64,000 nt of DNA from Conus ventricosus (taxonomy: Eukaryota > Mollusca > Gastropoda > Neogastropoda > Conidae), in the NCBI GenBank assembly GCA_018398815.1, contig CM031602.1, positions 97,853,981-97,917,980 of the forward strand, read 5' to 3'. Positions 1-11,491 of the stretch are shown piece by piece. The position numbers and the translations under genes were made by a program. The notes under the pieces were generated by a model that was given only the letters and a program-made list of their open reading frames with translations, made no database searches and was not told the origin of the DNA. Positions within the stretch are counted from its first letter, which is position 1; each line of letters begins with the position of its first letter.

Positions 1-944
1 ATATAATCTGGATTTCATTTCATTCATGTGTCCTGTATGTATGTTCCAGTATGGTAGGGGTCACTGAAAGCAAATGTATTCTTGAGTTTGTGTTTTTTTT
101 TTCCAGTTTTAACCGATGGAGTAGAACATAAAAACTGTGGGATTGGACCTGTGTGTTTGGTGTGATTAGTTGTGGATGTATGGCTTTGCGATCTGTGAAC
201 AGCAGTTTTCATTTTTCGTATAATGGATACCCGTATGAGTTGCATAACCAGAAAGAAAAAGTCTTCAAATTCTTGTTCCTGAGAACTCTTCTTGAAGTTC
301 AAAGGTTTGTCAACCAGAGGTGCTTGTTATGTATGTAGGTGATTTTCAGCAGTTCAGGCTGGGGAAATAGGTCACGAGCCATCTACTTCAACCACACCAT
401 TTTGATGTTGATCTGATTGAGTTAAGATGAAAGGAAAGGTTGCACTGTTCTTGTGTTTTGAGACTGTATTTGTTTGGATTTGTTTTTGCTGTTTTGGGCC
501 TGTTGTGATGACTCCACCCCTTTTGGCTGATGACTGCCATTGACTGATCACAGAGTTGGTGTGATCCTTTATACAATGCATCGTTACTATTGTGCACATG
601 TTTTGCTATCTTTTGTACACATACAAGCCTGATGCTAGAGAGGCAACAATGCAGAACTATGAGGAGTCCACTGGCCCGAAAAAAGGTGATGTTGTGTGTG
701 TCAGTGGTGATGGTGGCTGCTTCATTGGTCTCTGGCTTAAGGAATTGGTTAGATGTGGAACGTCTGAATGTGCAATGACTACTTCAACAACAGGATTTTG
801 ACTGGAATAATGAATGATAGTCCAGTTAAACTCTGTCACCACATCTGTGATTTTATTTCTGTGATTTAATGCTGGTCGAATTGGTAAGCCTTAAATCAAT
901 ATTGAAAAAAATGCATTTAGTTATTCTTCACTCTTCTGCTTCTC
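1..944. other. Non-coding host sequence
   Basis: No supported gene. Short open frames around 590-800 show no recognisable domain, no coding bias I can see and no splice context. AT-rich intergenic or intronic DNA is the simplest reading. Confidence 0.5.
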
Positions 945-1457
945 ACCCCCTCCCTTCCACTCCCACCTCCCCAACTTCTTCACCAACTGTAATACCATTC
1001 AGTTTGTTCCACTCCCACCTCCCCAACTTCTTCACCAACTGTAATACCATTCAGTTTGTTCCACTCCCACCTCCCCAACTTCTTCACCAACTGTAATACC
1101 ATTCAGTTTGTTCCACTCCCACCTCCCCAACTTCTTCACCAACTGTAATACCATTCAGTTTGTTCCACTCCCACCTCCCCAACTTCTTCACCAACTGTAA
1201 TACCATTCAGTTTGTTCCACTCCCACCTCCCCAACTTCTTCACCAACTGTAATACCATTCAGTTTGTCATGCCATTGATCTTTAAAACACTTCTTCACCA
1301 ACTGTAATACCATTCAGTTTGTCATGCCATTGATCTTTAAAACACTTCTTCACCAACTGTAATACCATTCAGTTTGTCATGCCATTGATCTTTAAAACAC
1401 TTCTTCACCAACTGTAATACCATTCAGTTTGTCATGCCATTGATCTTTAAAACACTT
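945..1457. repeat. Composite minisatellite (52-bp then 55-bp units)
   Basis: About six units of 52 bp (CCACTCCCACCTCCCCAACT plus a CACCAACTGTAATACCATTC core) run to about 1265. They switch into 55-bp units that keep the same core but replace the C-rich half with a block reading CATGCCATTGATCTTTAAAA. The shared core shows that the second array arose from the first by replacement of half a unit. Confidence 0.9.
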
Positions 1458-3340
1458 ATTGATTAAAAAAAATTAAAGAAAGAGAACAAAGCAGACCCTT
1501 AACTTATGGTAAAGATACATTGATAATATTTGATGGGTCTACTTATGTTTCTGACAATGATGCATGTCATTACCTCCAGCATATGGCAAAGATATATTGA
1601 TAGCGTTTCATGGTTCTACAGAATGTTCTTGAAGACAGTGCGTGCATAATCACCTCATTATATGATCAGAATATATTGATAGTATTTCATGGATCTGTTG
1701 ACATATCTGTTAACATTGTAAATATCACCAGAATACAACTTTGCTTTTTTTTGTTTGTTTTTTGTTTGTTTTGAAAATGATGAAAAATAATTCTGAAGCG
1801 GAAAATTAAATTCAGCAATGTTTGTTCATCACGTATGGCTTGAATATAACTGCACAGGACCTGTAATTTATCTAGGCAGTAAAATTGACACAACTCACAA
1901 GACACTGTGTAGACATGTACAGTCATGTATGCCTCTGTTGGCATATTCCTGTTACTCGTCTTTATGCAGTGTTGAACTGTGACATGAATGCAACTTGTCT
2001 CTGATTACTGCATTGTGGTAAAACATGTTCATTAGATTTTTGTGGTCAAACCTTTTGTTCCTATTACCGAAGATACCAGTAGCGAAACATTTGCAGGTGA
2101 AATGTCCGTTTTTTACAGCTCCTCTTTAGGGTGACCTGGGCACCTGTTCTTAATTTCTGAACTGTTCTGCTGTGACCTGTGTGTTGATGAGATGGGTCTT
2201 TTTTTTTTCTTTTTTTCTTTTTTTTTCTTTTTTATCCAACGCCAGTCACACGGAACAAAGTTCGTCTGTCTGTCAGACTCTCCAATTCTCTAACTAAATT
2301 CAAGACAGGCTTAAAATACATCTCTCCCATAGCAAATAGTGTACAGAATCCTTGCATAATTGTTTGTAGAGTATGTGTATGTAGAGTTAGGACTTTGTGC
2401 ATTGTATGTGTATGTCACTGTATATGTAAAGTACGAGCCATGGAATGATTGGACGTAAGTTGTAAATTTTGTAAAACACTGTGAGTAGGTGTTAGAACTT
2501 GCCGTGTAAATGTCTGATGTTAGCACTGAACAGTGGGACTGATTAAGAGACAAAAAAGTGAAAGGTCATAATATGTCAATGAATATGTAGCTGTTAAAGA
2601 TTTTCCAAAGCACTGGTAACACAAAATCATGAATCTGGTAACTCTCTCTGATACCTGTTTGTAAAAACAAAACACAATTAGTTGCTGTTGAAAAAAAATC
2701 CAGAGAATAACTTGAGTTGATCTGTGATTGATGGAGTGATATTTACTTAGAAAGATGAAAAGATTTAAACTGATGCTCGTTTTGTTAGAAAAAAAAAGAA
2801 AAAGAAAAAAAGAGGAGACGGACATTTGCTTATAAAATCTCCAATGAATTTGATGAATTTGACCCAGACAAGATATTTACTTAACTCAGAAGTGTTATGT
2901 GTACGATTGTTTTGAAACACATGCACACTAACTGGAGGCAAAGTCAGCAGAGTAGTTGCACAAATCAAAACTCAGTTCCCTTACAGTTCAAAAATGCATG
3001 ATTGTAGTGCTATTAACACTTGCAAAAAATCTGTACAGAAATACAAATGAAGTACAGGATTGTTTTTAGTGTGAAGAGTAAACATTATAATATCGCATAT
3101 CACCTGGCACATGCAGAATACTCACAACAAAGAACCACGAAAACTAAACTGGACCAGTTGATGTATGGATGGGTTGTTGTAAAGACCAGGAGGCTTAGGC
3201 AGATTATTGCCAGTCCCTGTCACAGTTTCTCATACTACAATTTTGCTCCATGATTCCTCCTCTTTTTTTTCTTCTTTTATTGTTTTCCATTTTGTTGTTG
3301 TTGTTGTAAACTCCTCTCTGCATTCAAAAACCTTCTACAT

Positions 3341-3342
<2 letters not shown>
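1458..3342. other. Non-coding host sequence
   Basis: AT-rich with no supported gene. Three degenerate ~80-90-bp repeats (1502-1700) share an AGATATATTGATAGTATTTC-like core. There are T-rich tracts at 2200-2235 and an A-rich tract near 2785-2810. Confidence 0.45.
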
Positions 3343-3388
<46 letters not shown>

Positions 3389-3411
3389 GTGTGTGTGAGT
3401 GCGTGTGTGTG
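3343..3411. repeat. (TG)n microsatellite
   Basis: About 30 TG dinucleotides with a few interruptions. Confidence 0.95.
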
Positions 3412-3992
3412 TTTTCAAAAAACTCTTCAGCTTTCATTTTTACTTCCGTTTTATTTTGTCACTGCCTAGAGCCTGTAAAAAGCAATTGTATTTAGTTACA
3501 TGAGTTTTGTACTTGATCACAGGAATCTATAGTGGGTGTTTTTATTCAGTTATGTGTATTTGTACTTTGCTGATAGGAGTTTATAGTGCACATTTTGTTT
3601 GGTTTTGTTTTCATCCAGCCAGTGTGATTTTCATCTGGAGCATTTCCATTTGGCCAGCACTCAGGAGTTGATAGCGTGATTTGTTAGCTGGCTCTTGTTC
3701 TTTGCTCTGGTGTATGATTTGTTCACAATACTTTCATGTGCCTGTAATATTTTTTAGCATTTTGTGTGATAGAGAATGTGTAGAATTGTACTGAGCCAGA
3801 AACTCTTCACTATGTTCATGGTTCCTTTTTCTAGGTTGGATTGTCATCTACTTACATTCTGTTTGACATGAAAATGGAAAAGGTTGGGGGTTTATGGGAG
3901 GGATGGGGGCCTAGAAGGAAAATGTAGAGTTTTGTGTTGGTTGAGTATGAGCAGTAAGATATGACTTTTCTTGTGTGGCTCCCTTGTATTTT
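3412..3992. other. Non-coding host sequence
   Basis: T-rich unique sequence. No open frame of note and no recognisable element. Confidence 0.4.
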
Positions 3993-5064
3993 AGACACCA
4001 AGGAATTCTGTCAGATGAATGACTTGTTCACTGTAGTTCAGACACCAAGGAATTCTGCCAGATGAATGACTTGTTCACTGTAGTTCAGACACCAAGGAAT
4101 TCTGTCAGATGAATGACTTGTTCACTGTAGTTCAGATACCAAGGAATTCTGTCAGATGAATGACTTGTTCACTGTAGTTCAGACACCAAGGAATTCTGCC
4201 AGATGAATGACTTGTTCACTGTAGTTCAGATACCAAGGAATTCTGTCAGATGAATGACTTGTTCACTGTAGTTCAGATACCAAGGAATTCTGCCAGATGA
4301 ATGACTTGTTCACTGTAGTTCAGATACCAAGGAATTCTGCCAGATGAATGACTTGTTCACTGTAGTTCAGACACCAAGGAATTCTGCCAGATGAATGACT
4401 TGTTCACTGTAGTTCAGACACCAAGGAATTCTGCCAGATGAATGACTTGTTCACTGTAGTTCAAACACCAAGGAATTCTGTCAGATGAATGACTTGTTCA
4501 CTGTAGTTCAGACACCAAGGAATTCTCCCAGATGAATGACTTGTTCACTGTAGTTCAGACACCAAGGAATTCTGTCAGATGAATGACTTGTTCACTGTAG
4601 TTCAGACACCAAGGAATTCTGTCAGATGAATGACTTGTTCACTGTAGTTCAGACACCAAGGAATTCTGCCAGATGAATGACTTGTTCACTGTAGTTCAGA
4701 CACCAATGAATTCTGCCAGATGAATGACTTGTTCACTGTAGTTCAGACACCAAGGAATTCTGCCAGATGAATGACTTGTTCACTGTAGTTCAGACACCAA
4801 GGAATTCTGCCAGATGAATGACTTGTTCACTGTAGTTCAGACACCAAGGAATTCTGCCAGATGGATGACTTCTTCACTGTAGTTCAGACACCAAGGAATT
4901 CTGCCAGATGAATGACTTGTTCACTGTAGTTCAGACACCAAGGAATTCTGCCAGATGAATGACTTGTTCACTGTAGTTCAGACACCAAGGAATTCTGCCA
5001 GATGGATGACTTGTTCACTGTAGTTCAGACACCAAAAAATTCTGCCAGATGAATGACTTGTTCA
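3993..5064. repeat. 47-bp minisatellite, about 23 copies
   Basis: Near-identical 47-bp units contain ACACCAAGGAATTCTGYCAG followed by ATGAATGACTTGTTCACTGT. Variation is mostly single-base, at the T/C in CTGYCAG and at AGAYACC. The period is not a multiple of three and no long frame spans it, so it is non-coding. Each unit carries an EcoRI-type GAATTC. Confidence 0.97.
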
Positions 5065-5980
5065 TTTTTGCACTAATTATTTGTGTCTCAGATTTAGCAT
5101 GTATTATTTCATCATTGAAACATCTAAATTACAGGTGCAATATATTGTCTTGAAATAGCTTCGCCATCTTTGTTTACCCCATTCGTCCAATTCATAGCCA
5201 AGATTCAATTGCTCAAAGTAAATGATACACACAATGTTGACAGTTCTCCTTTCCCTGTTTGGTCTGACACGTCAACAGTGCAAGTGATGCCACTTTTTTG
5301 GTCTGTAACTGAAGCCCAAATCAGGTAGTATTCAGAAATTTTTTAAAATGTCAACAACACAAATTCTCAAACACAAAAACAGTGACATGAATACCAGCAA
5401 GTGGGGAAATGAGCTGAAACATAATTAATTGTAAGTTGTATTATGACATTTGCCAATTATTTGTAATTCTTTTAAAATGCAAACACTGTTATAAACAGCA
5501 TACAGCCAGCCAACAGTGGACATCAAAATGTGTTGTAAGACTCTTGAAGTTGATATAAACTGGCACTGTTCACGTTGAGTTGTGTGTGTGATTTTTTTTC
5601 CCACAAGAAATGAAAGTATGCTGGGGATGTTAGGGTGGCAAAGAACATCACCAGATAGGAAACAATGACGGGTATGATGTGACAAGGAGTTCTCTCATGC
5701 AGATCAGGGTTTTCTAGAGCCACTGTTTGTTGTTGTTGTTTCATACAGTTTCTGCTGGCTTAGTGTTGTTAGGAGAGTTCTGTCCTCAAGCAGTTACACC
5801 GATGTTCAGCCATGCTGGTGTCCAGTAAACTCACTCCAAAAGGGTCTCTGTGTTGGACTGGTCATTTGGGATGCTTGTCCGGAAGAATGTACATTTGTGC
5901 TTGTTCCAGGGTGATCCTGATTTTGTCAATGTATGGCTTTGATTGTTTTGTTGGTGTACGGTTTTAATTGCTCTAATGTT
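5065..5980. other. Non-coding host sequence
   Basis: Unique AT-rich DNA. Short minus-strand frames at 5425-5744 have no recognisable family. Confidence 0.4.
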
Positions 5981-6285
5981 GTATGATTCAGACCTGTCTT
6001 TCACTGCTCCAATAGTGTGTGATTCAGACCTGTCTTTAACTGCTCCAATAGTGTGTGATTCAGACCTGTCTTTAACTGCTCCAATAGTGTATGATTCAGA
6101 CCTGTCTTCAACTGCTACAATACTGTATGATTCAGACCTGTCTTCAACTGCTCCAATAGTGTATGATTCAGACCTGTCTTCAACTGCTCCAATAGTGTAT
6201 GATTCACCCCTGTCTTTAACTGCTCCAATAGTGTATGATTCACCCCTGTCTTTAACTGCTCCAGTAGTGTATGATTCAGACCTGT
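5981..6285. repeat. 36-bp minisatellite, about 8 copies
   Basis: Units of 36 bp (GATTCAGACCTGTCTTTAAC plus TGCTCCAATAGTGTAT). Because 36 is divisible by three, both strands stay open (5943-6323 plus, 5831-6319 minus) and encode 12-residue repeats. Openness on both strands is a by-product of the period and is not evidence for a gene. Confidence 0.93.
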
Positions 6286-7903
6286 CTACCCTTACAATTT
6301 TTGCGTATTTTGTACACATTTGACAAAACTGCGGCGAGAAACATGAAGTTAAAAAAAATAAAAAATAAAAAAAGTTTTTATTAAAAATCTTAAGACAAAG
6401 TTCGCAAGCAGCAATTGCACTTGCCGACTCGAACCATGGAGATGATTAGGTGTGCTCTAACAAAGAAAGCGACAACTCTTGTGTGGGAAATTCCATTTGG
6501 CTAAGTGTGCTTCGTCAACAACATGCAGGGGATGTCTCCTTGTTTCTCCTGTGTGCTCCAGGTTGTCATGTCTGCTTGTCGATTCAGTGTCATAAGCAAC
6601 ATTTGTTTGGAGTAATGGGCGTGGTTTTACTTCGTCATGGGAGCCAGAGCACCCCTACTTGTTTGTTATTTACTGTTCACTGTTCCCTGCCTCATTTAAG
6701 ATTTTCATTTATTGTGCCAGCATGGAGAAGAAGAAAAGATACACACCCGAAGGTGCCAGTGAGACCCTGGGAAGTATTGTCCTCAAGTGCCAAACCAATC
6801 AACAGGGTGCAGTCCAGCACCTGTCCTTAGAACCGTGCGTTGTGTTCACATAGGGTGCAGGTATGCACATGGCATTCCATAAAGAAGTCAAGGGACGTAG
6901 CTGCTCCCTGGCAGATGCCATTGTGTGACCGCCAGACGCGACACACTTACAGAACCAAGCTCTCCTATGGTACATCAGCCCATGAGCTCACCAGCGAAAG
7001 ATGCCACCACTAAACGAACAGCTGCGCGCATCCCATGGTGCCACTCGTTGCCGTTTCGTTGACGTGTGAAAACAGTACTACTCCAGACACGTGCAAGCTT
7101 TCGCCACATGCTCTGATGTGCCCTCTGGAGGGGATACAGAGTTATAGTCTTTTTCGCTGTTGCAACTTTCTGACAGGTTTAGAAAAAAAATTTAAATCCA
7201 GCAAGAGGTCGTGTGTTGGTGCCATAGTATAATGACTAGTCTGGTATGAAAGTAATGTACGTCAGGAGAGCCTTTTTTTTTTTATCTGCGGCAGATTAAT
7301 GATGGCAGATGAAAACGAATCCACACCCAAACAGCACACACACACACACACACACGCATGCACCCCACGCACACACGCCCGCACACCGCACTTTCGCTTT
7401 GACAAAAATGTGGAAAATTTAAACGTTCTTCGAAAAAATGCGCAAAATTTTGTTGAAAAGACACCCAAGAGTAAATGTAGGCCCCACCGTATCCCATACA
7501 TTTCAAAACAGCCGAGTGAGAAATGGTCCCCCCCCCCCCCCCCCCCCCCACCCCGCCTTCTCCCTTAACCAACCCCCACCGCTCACAAGCACACATCACA
7601 CAAGCCCCACGCACACAGTAAGACAGAGAGATTCTCTAAAGGTGTGTGGGGGTACGTGATTCTCTGTGTGTGTGTGAGACTGTTTTCTTTCTTCTTCCTA
7701 AAATACTGGTTCACTCAAAAACGAGTAGGTCACCAGCGCGCATGTAAAAAGTAAAATAAAATAACATAAAACAGGCGACTCAGACTGTTGGCCCCGGGAG
7801 CAAATTTGTTGTGTGTGTTCGTACTCTGTGTGTGGTGGTGTGTGTGTGTGTGTGAAGATTTGTTTTCCCATGTGTACGTATGTTCATTAAAACCTCTGCT
7901 GGG
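6286..7903. other. Non-coding flank with microsatellites
   Basis: No supported gene. Contains a (CA)n run near 7327-7356, a C tract near 7530-7549 and a (TG)n run near 7836-7854, just outside Polinton copy A. Frames across the C tract (7282-7659) are low-complexity artefacts. Confidence 0.5.
7899..7903. repeat. Left target-site duplication of copy A
   Basis: Left flank ends CTGGG and right flank begins TGGGG (24753-24757). A single missing G in the left homopolymer would give a 5-bp TGGGG duplication, the same length as the clean GCAAG duplication of copy B. Confidence 0.5.
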
Positions 7904-7986
7904 AGAGAACTAATAAACACGGGTCTAGCCCAACCACCCCAACCAGTTCGGGGGGTTGACTCTAACCCCGTGTTTATTAGTTCTCT
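7904..7986. repeat. Terminal hairpin-forming palindrome, copy A left
   Basis: The outer arm AGAGAACTAATAAACACGGG is the reverse complement of the inner arm ending at 7986. The centre (AACCACCCC ... GGGGGGTT) also pairs around a loop with CAACCAGTTCGGG. The right end (24665-24752) has the same layout. Confidence 0.9.
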
Positions 7987-8039
7987 GACAAGTAAGACTT
8001 CAATAACCAAAAAATAACGATTATCTACAAACAAACATA

Positions 8040-8222
8040 CTGTGTAGGATTATCCGTTTTCAATACTAATTTACTAAACTTTTCAGATTTTGTTTTTGCT
8101 TAATCCTGCGTTTTTCCTAATCTTTTTAAATAACATCATTTTCACGCATACTTTTAAAATCGAATCCCGCCCTCTGTCTTTTAATTGTTCTCTAAAGTCT
8201 TTTAAAATCCACACACTTACCT
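8040..8222 (-). pseudogene. Duplicated 3' fragment of the packaging ATPase
   Basis: Reverse complement of the end of the ATPase gene at 24382-24625. It covers the region encoding VWILCQK through the C-terminal NPTQY motif, with internal deletions. It lies inside the left terminal inverted repeat, so the ATPase tail is carried at both ends. It lacks Walker A and B and cannot encode a working ATPase. Confidence 0.85.
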
Positions 8223-8975
8223 AACATGATAAATCTTATAAAACGAAGTAGATAGACAGACAGACAAACACTAGCAATCGGCCTGCTTAAGGAAATTTCC
8301 CACACTACCAGAACACTTTACAGACATGGAAATCCCAGAGGCCCTTCATTAGGCTAAAACCTGATCACTTAATTTGTGGTGTTGGGTCTTATGACTTGCA
8401 AGTGCAATACCCGTGACCGGCCCATGCCGATCTAGACCCAGCGCCCTCCATTTTAGTTGCGGCTTTCAATGTAGACGGCCCGTGTTTTGTTTACAGAGGA
8501 ACAGCCTTCTTGCTATAGATGATCATGTTTTTATTACAACTGTAGGGCGGAGTATTTAAACAAAAGAAAAATCAGGCGAGCCCAGTTCTTTACTTCCAAG
8601 CTAAAGAGAAGTATTGCTTTTTTGGAAGGTGAGGAGAAAAAAAAACGAGAACCACTACTGAAAAACCCTACACAAGCACCTTGAAAGCTTGTTGATTCAA
8701 GACAAGATTTTGCTGATATATTTGAAAGAAAATGTTATAACTTTGATAAGCTTTTTGCCTTTTGAAGAAAATGATTCTAATTTCTAAAAAAATGGCGCTG
8801 TTTTAATTCAAAAAGCTCCAAATGTTTAGTGACGGGTTTAACTACCTGGCAATCAAGAGCCGCCAAAAAACACTAACTCCGCCAATGCCGGTCCTACCCG
8901 GGATGAAAAAGAGGAGATTTTAACTTTTTGTGAAACCCTTTGTAAAAATAGGCGAGAGGCATGTGCTGACTGTTA
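8223..8975. other. Left arm of copy A, possible gene remnant
   Basis: No intact frame. A short plus-strand stretch near 8786-8815 reads KNGAVL, as does the 204-aa gene at 61213-61827 of copy B, which would occupy this place. The match is too short to be sure, so treat it as a decayed or replaced gene. Confidence 0.3.
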
Positions 8976-9210
8976 CTATAAATGGCTGTTCGCGCGTAGT
9001 TTTCCAAGCCAGTGTTTTTTACTAATAAATGGCTGTTCGCGCGTATTTTTTCCCAAAGCCAGTGTTGTTACTATAAATGGCTGTTCGCGCGCAGTTTCCA
9101 AGCCAGCTGCAAAGCGCAGCGGCAAACTAGGCCAAACGACCCCGCTGTGACCCACTTGACCTGAAATGCTCAGCGGCAAACTAGCCAACGACCCCAGTGT
9201 ATCATTTGGC
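8976..9210 (+). repeat. Subterminal TATA-bearing tandem repeats, copy A
   Basis: Three degenerate units built on CTATAAATGGCTGTTCGCGC (near 8976, 9022 and 9070). They are followed by two copies of a block containing AGCGGCAAACTAGCCAACGA. They correspond to the TATAAATAG repeats at 61881-62225 of copy B and lie on the same strand, although the bodies of the two elements are oppositely oriented. Confidence 0.8.
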
Positions 9211-9289
9211 CTAGTTGATTGGGGTGCACGCGGGACACATCCTGTTCAGTCACAAGCAAGTGGCTCCCCAGTTCCACTTTGGACACTTA

Positions 9290-9530
9290 AACACCTTCAC
9301 CCCAAGTCAACCCCAAGTCCTTAAATTTAAAGTTCTTAATTAATCACCCCAAGTCCTTAATTAAGTTTTTTAATCAAGTCCCCCCCAAGTTCTTAATTAA
9401 GTTCTTAATTAAGTTCTTAATTAAGTCACCCAAGTTTTTAATAAGTTCTTGATCAAGTCACCTCAAGTCTTACTTAAGCCCACCTCAAGATTGTAATTAA
9501 GTCATCCTCTAAGTACAACCAAGTTCTATT
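9290..9530 (+). repeat. Degenerate CAAGT/TTAATTAAG array, copy A
   Basis: Many short CAAGTYM and TTAATTAAGT motifs in loose tandem. The tract ends with CCTCAAGATTGTAATTAAGT, which is also present in copy B (about 62508-62527) on the same strand. Confidence 0.75.
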
Positions 9531-9584
9531 CAATTTAAACTTATAATTATCAGAAAAAAAAACAATACAATCTATGTTTTTGTC

Positions 9585-9817
9585 TTAAATATAATGTCTA
9601 ATATAGTACACATACGCCTCAAAAAACGCGTCATCGTTGAGGATGTCTTGCTCAGCGTCCTTGGCGCGAGATCGGTCAGCATAGATCTTAATGAAGTTCT
9701 TACATCGAAAAGAAACCCACATTGATTACAATTCTGGTCTATGGAAATGTTTTTTAAATAGACTCCATGTCTTTATTTATTGACTCCATCATTTTAAACA
9801 AATAATAACCCCGCCAT
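9585..9817 (-). pseudogene. Small CxxC protein, copy A version (decayed)
   Basis: Homologue of the 88-aa protein at 60565-60831. The repeated MESINKDMES start, the NQC segment and the DAFFEA motif can be read but in different frames, so the gene is broken. The function is not known. It is the last gene before the variable arm, and its 3' end abuts the inversion breakpoint described in the findings. Confidence 0.6.
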
Positions 9818-9851
9818 GATCTATTTTTATCAAAGAAACAAAATTTTTATT

Positions 9852-10318
9852 GCATTTGAAATGGATCAAAATGTTCTTTTTTTGTTGGCGGTTCTGGCAT
9901 CTTTTTTGTTTGGTTTCTGTATTTAGTGGTTCAGATTTTTTTGACTGCTTTCGTTTTTGCTGTCGCTGTTTAAAAATTTTTTAAATAACAGTAAAAAACC
10001 ACCCCCAGCAGCAATGGCGCTCAAAGCGCCCAACTTTTTTTAAGTTTAATATTCCATGAAGACTTTGGCGTTTATAGGTCTTGAATCAATTTGTTCTGAC
10101 GTTTTTAATAGCTGGCATTGAATCAACTTGTTCTGGCTTTGGGCGGCGTTATGTTTTCATTATGAGTTATTTTCTGTGATTGAAAGCTTTGATTTTTTTG
10201 TTTGTTCCACTCTGCTAATCTTTTTCCTGCTGCACACGCCCCGAGAGGAAAGGGTTTTACTGGTCACTTTCTCCACCTGATTCAGTGTTTTCTGATTCTG
10301 CAGATTTTTTGGGTCGGC
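9852..10318 (-). pseudogene. Basic single-membrane-segment protein, copy A version
   Basis: Counterpart of 60055-60516. The end encoding HFDPFE and the tract encoding GRxEAGKKLAEWN can be followed, but the start codon is lost (AAAGGG where copy B has AAAATG) and several frameshifts interrupt it. It overlaps the 3' end of the next gene in the same way as in copy B. Confidence 0.55.
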
Positions 10319-10793
10319 CCTTTTGAAGGGGAAAAAATCTATATGATTTAAAAATAATTAATCCCGCGATCACTGGCGACAATAATGTTCCAAATCTGTA
10401 ATACAGATCACACCCTAGAGACCTAAATGACTTAGTTAAAACTGGATCCTGCGTTAAATCATACATAAAATCTTGTTCAGAATCAATGGGGGCAAATCTA
10501 CTAACTAGTTTTAAGTGTACAAACTAAGAACCGTTTGTCCTACACTTTTTACCATTCTTGATCCCAGTTGCGCTTCATACCTGTTGTGATACTTTACAAT
10601 GTCTTGTGGCGACATTTTTTGAATCTGTTCTATGCTGAATTCATTTCCGAGGTACTGTTTTGTTTTTTCCACATGCTGCCAAAGAATACAGTCCTTCCTT
10701 TTTGCGCATAATAGCTTGGTCATCAAAATTGGGCATTCATAAATTCAGGAAGGTTTAGGCTGCCCTGTAGCTGTAGTAGATCATCGCTGTCAT
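10257..10793 (-). pseudogene. ~177-aa protein with C-terminal membrane segment, copy A
   Basis: Frames at 10257-10466 (from MYDLTQDPVL) and 10511-10726 (ending QTVLSLYT) are two pieces of the protein encoded at 59601-60134. Both copies share CILWQH, YLGNEFSIEQIQ, MVKSVGQTVL and a hydrophobic stretch RFGTLLSPVIAGLIIF followed by a basic tail. That pattern suggests a small tail-anchored or structural protein. No named family is recognised. The start at 10793 is preceded by AATAAAAAAC. Confidence 0.65.
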
Positions 10794-10830
10794 GTTTTTT
10801 ATTAATTATAATTATTTTATTTTTAAAAAA

Positions 10831-11053
10831 GAGCACCGAAAAAACTGTTACCAACCTTTTATACCATTCTGGGGTTATTGGGGGGGTAAGTGTAGATACA
10901 CAAGCTTGGTAAAAGCCTGTTAAAAATAAAAACGGCAGATCTTGGCAAACTAACTTTGAAGACTCAGCAAAGCTATTGCTAATTATTACAGCTTCATTTG
11001 CTACGAAAGATTTTTTAGTTAAGCAAGGAATAATTCCAGACAGTAAACAATAG
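10831..11053 (+). pseudogene. 76-aa two-hydrophobic-segment protein, copy A
   Basis: Counterpart of 59335-59565. The start codon has decayed to GAGC. The C-terminal half, including ATKDFLVKQ and a phase-shifted IIPDS(K)Q end, is clear. It diverges from the gene at 10793 across a ~37-bp AT-only spacer. Confidence 0.6.
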
Positions 11054-11080
11054 TAAAATTTAAAAAATACATTTATAAAA

Positions 11081-11484
11081 ATGGCTTCACCGTAATGATG
11101 ATTGTGGCCTGTGGTTAATGCGCTTGCTTTTTGCGGAAGTAATTTCGCGTTTAGTAAACCTGCGGGATGACGGCGAGAGAAAAAGACATAACAAAGCTAT
11201 GGACAACTAGCCGCAGCACAAGATCACTATGAAAAGCAGAGAATTGAGCAGTTAGATTTTATCAATGACACACTAAAAAAAAGGGGCATGCAGCTTACAC
11301 ATTTAAAGATGTTGATCAAGCGATAAAAGAATATTATCTTTAACAGGCAAGCCAATCGAGACATTGCCCCCACCAAAATTCAGCGACTTTTATCATCCAT
11401 CAGAAAAACAAAAGATGCAAGAAATCGTGTTTATTGTCTTTGGTATGACCGTTGTGTATTTTTTTTGCGCATAATATTGGGTGA
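11081..11484 (+). pseudogene. ~136-aa membrane protein, copy A
   Basis: Counterpart of 58901-59310. It begins MAS after ATTTATAAAA, then loses frame within the first ten codons (ACCGTAATG where copy B has ACTCGTAATG). The middle (KRHNK, QRIEQLDFINDTL) and the C-terminal SEKQKMQEI plus hydrophobic FVFGMTVVYF can be followed across frames. Function unknown. Confidence 0.65.
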
Positions 11485-11491
11485 ATAAAAA

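Larger units (their letters stand above)
7904..8222. repeat. Left terminal inverted repeat of copy A
   Basis: Inverted counterpart of 24382-24752. It consists of the terminal palindrome (7904-7986), a linker starting GACAAGTAAGACTTCAATAA, and about 180 bp derived from the ATPase 3' coding region, with small deletions relative to the right copy. Confidence 0.9.

Noticed and set aside
3993..5064. CRISPR-like appearance of regular repeats
   Set aside because: Units are head-to-tail 47-bp repeats with no unique spacers and no cas genes, in a eukaryotic context.
5831..6323. Repeat-protein frames on both strands
   Set aside because: A 36-bp repeat without stops is open on both strands. Nothing outside the repeat supports a gene.
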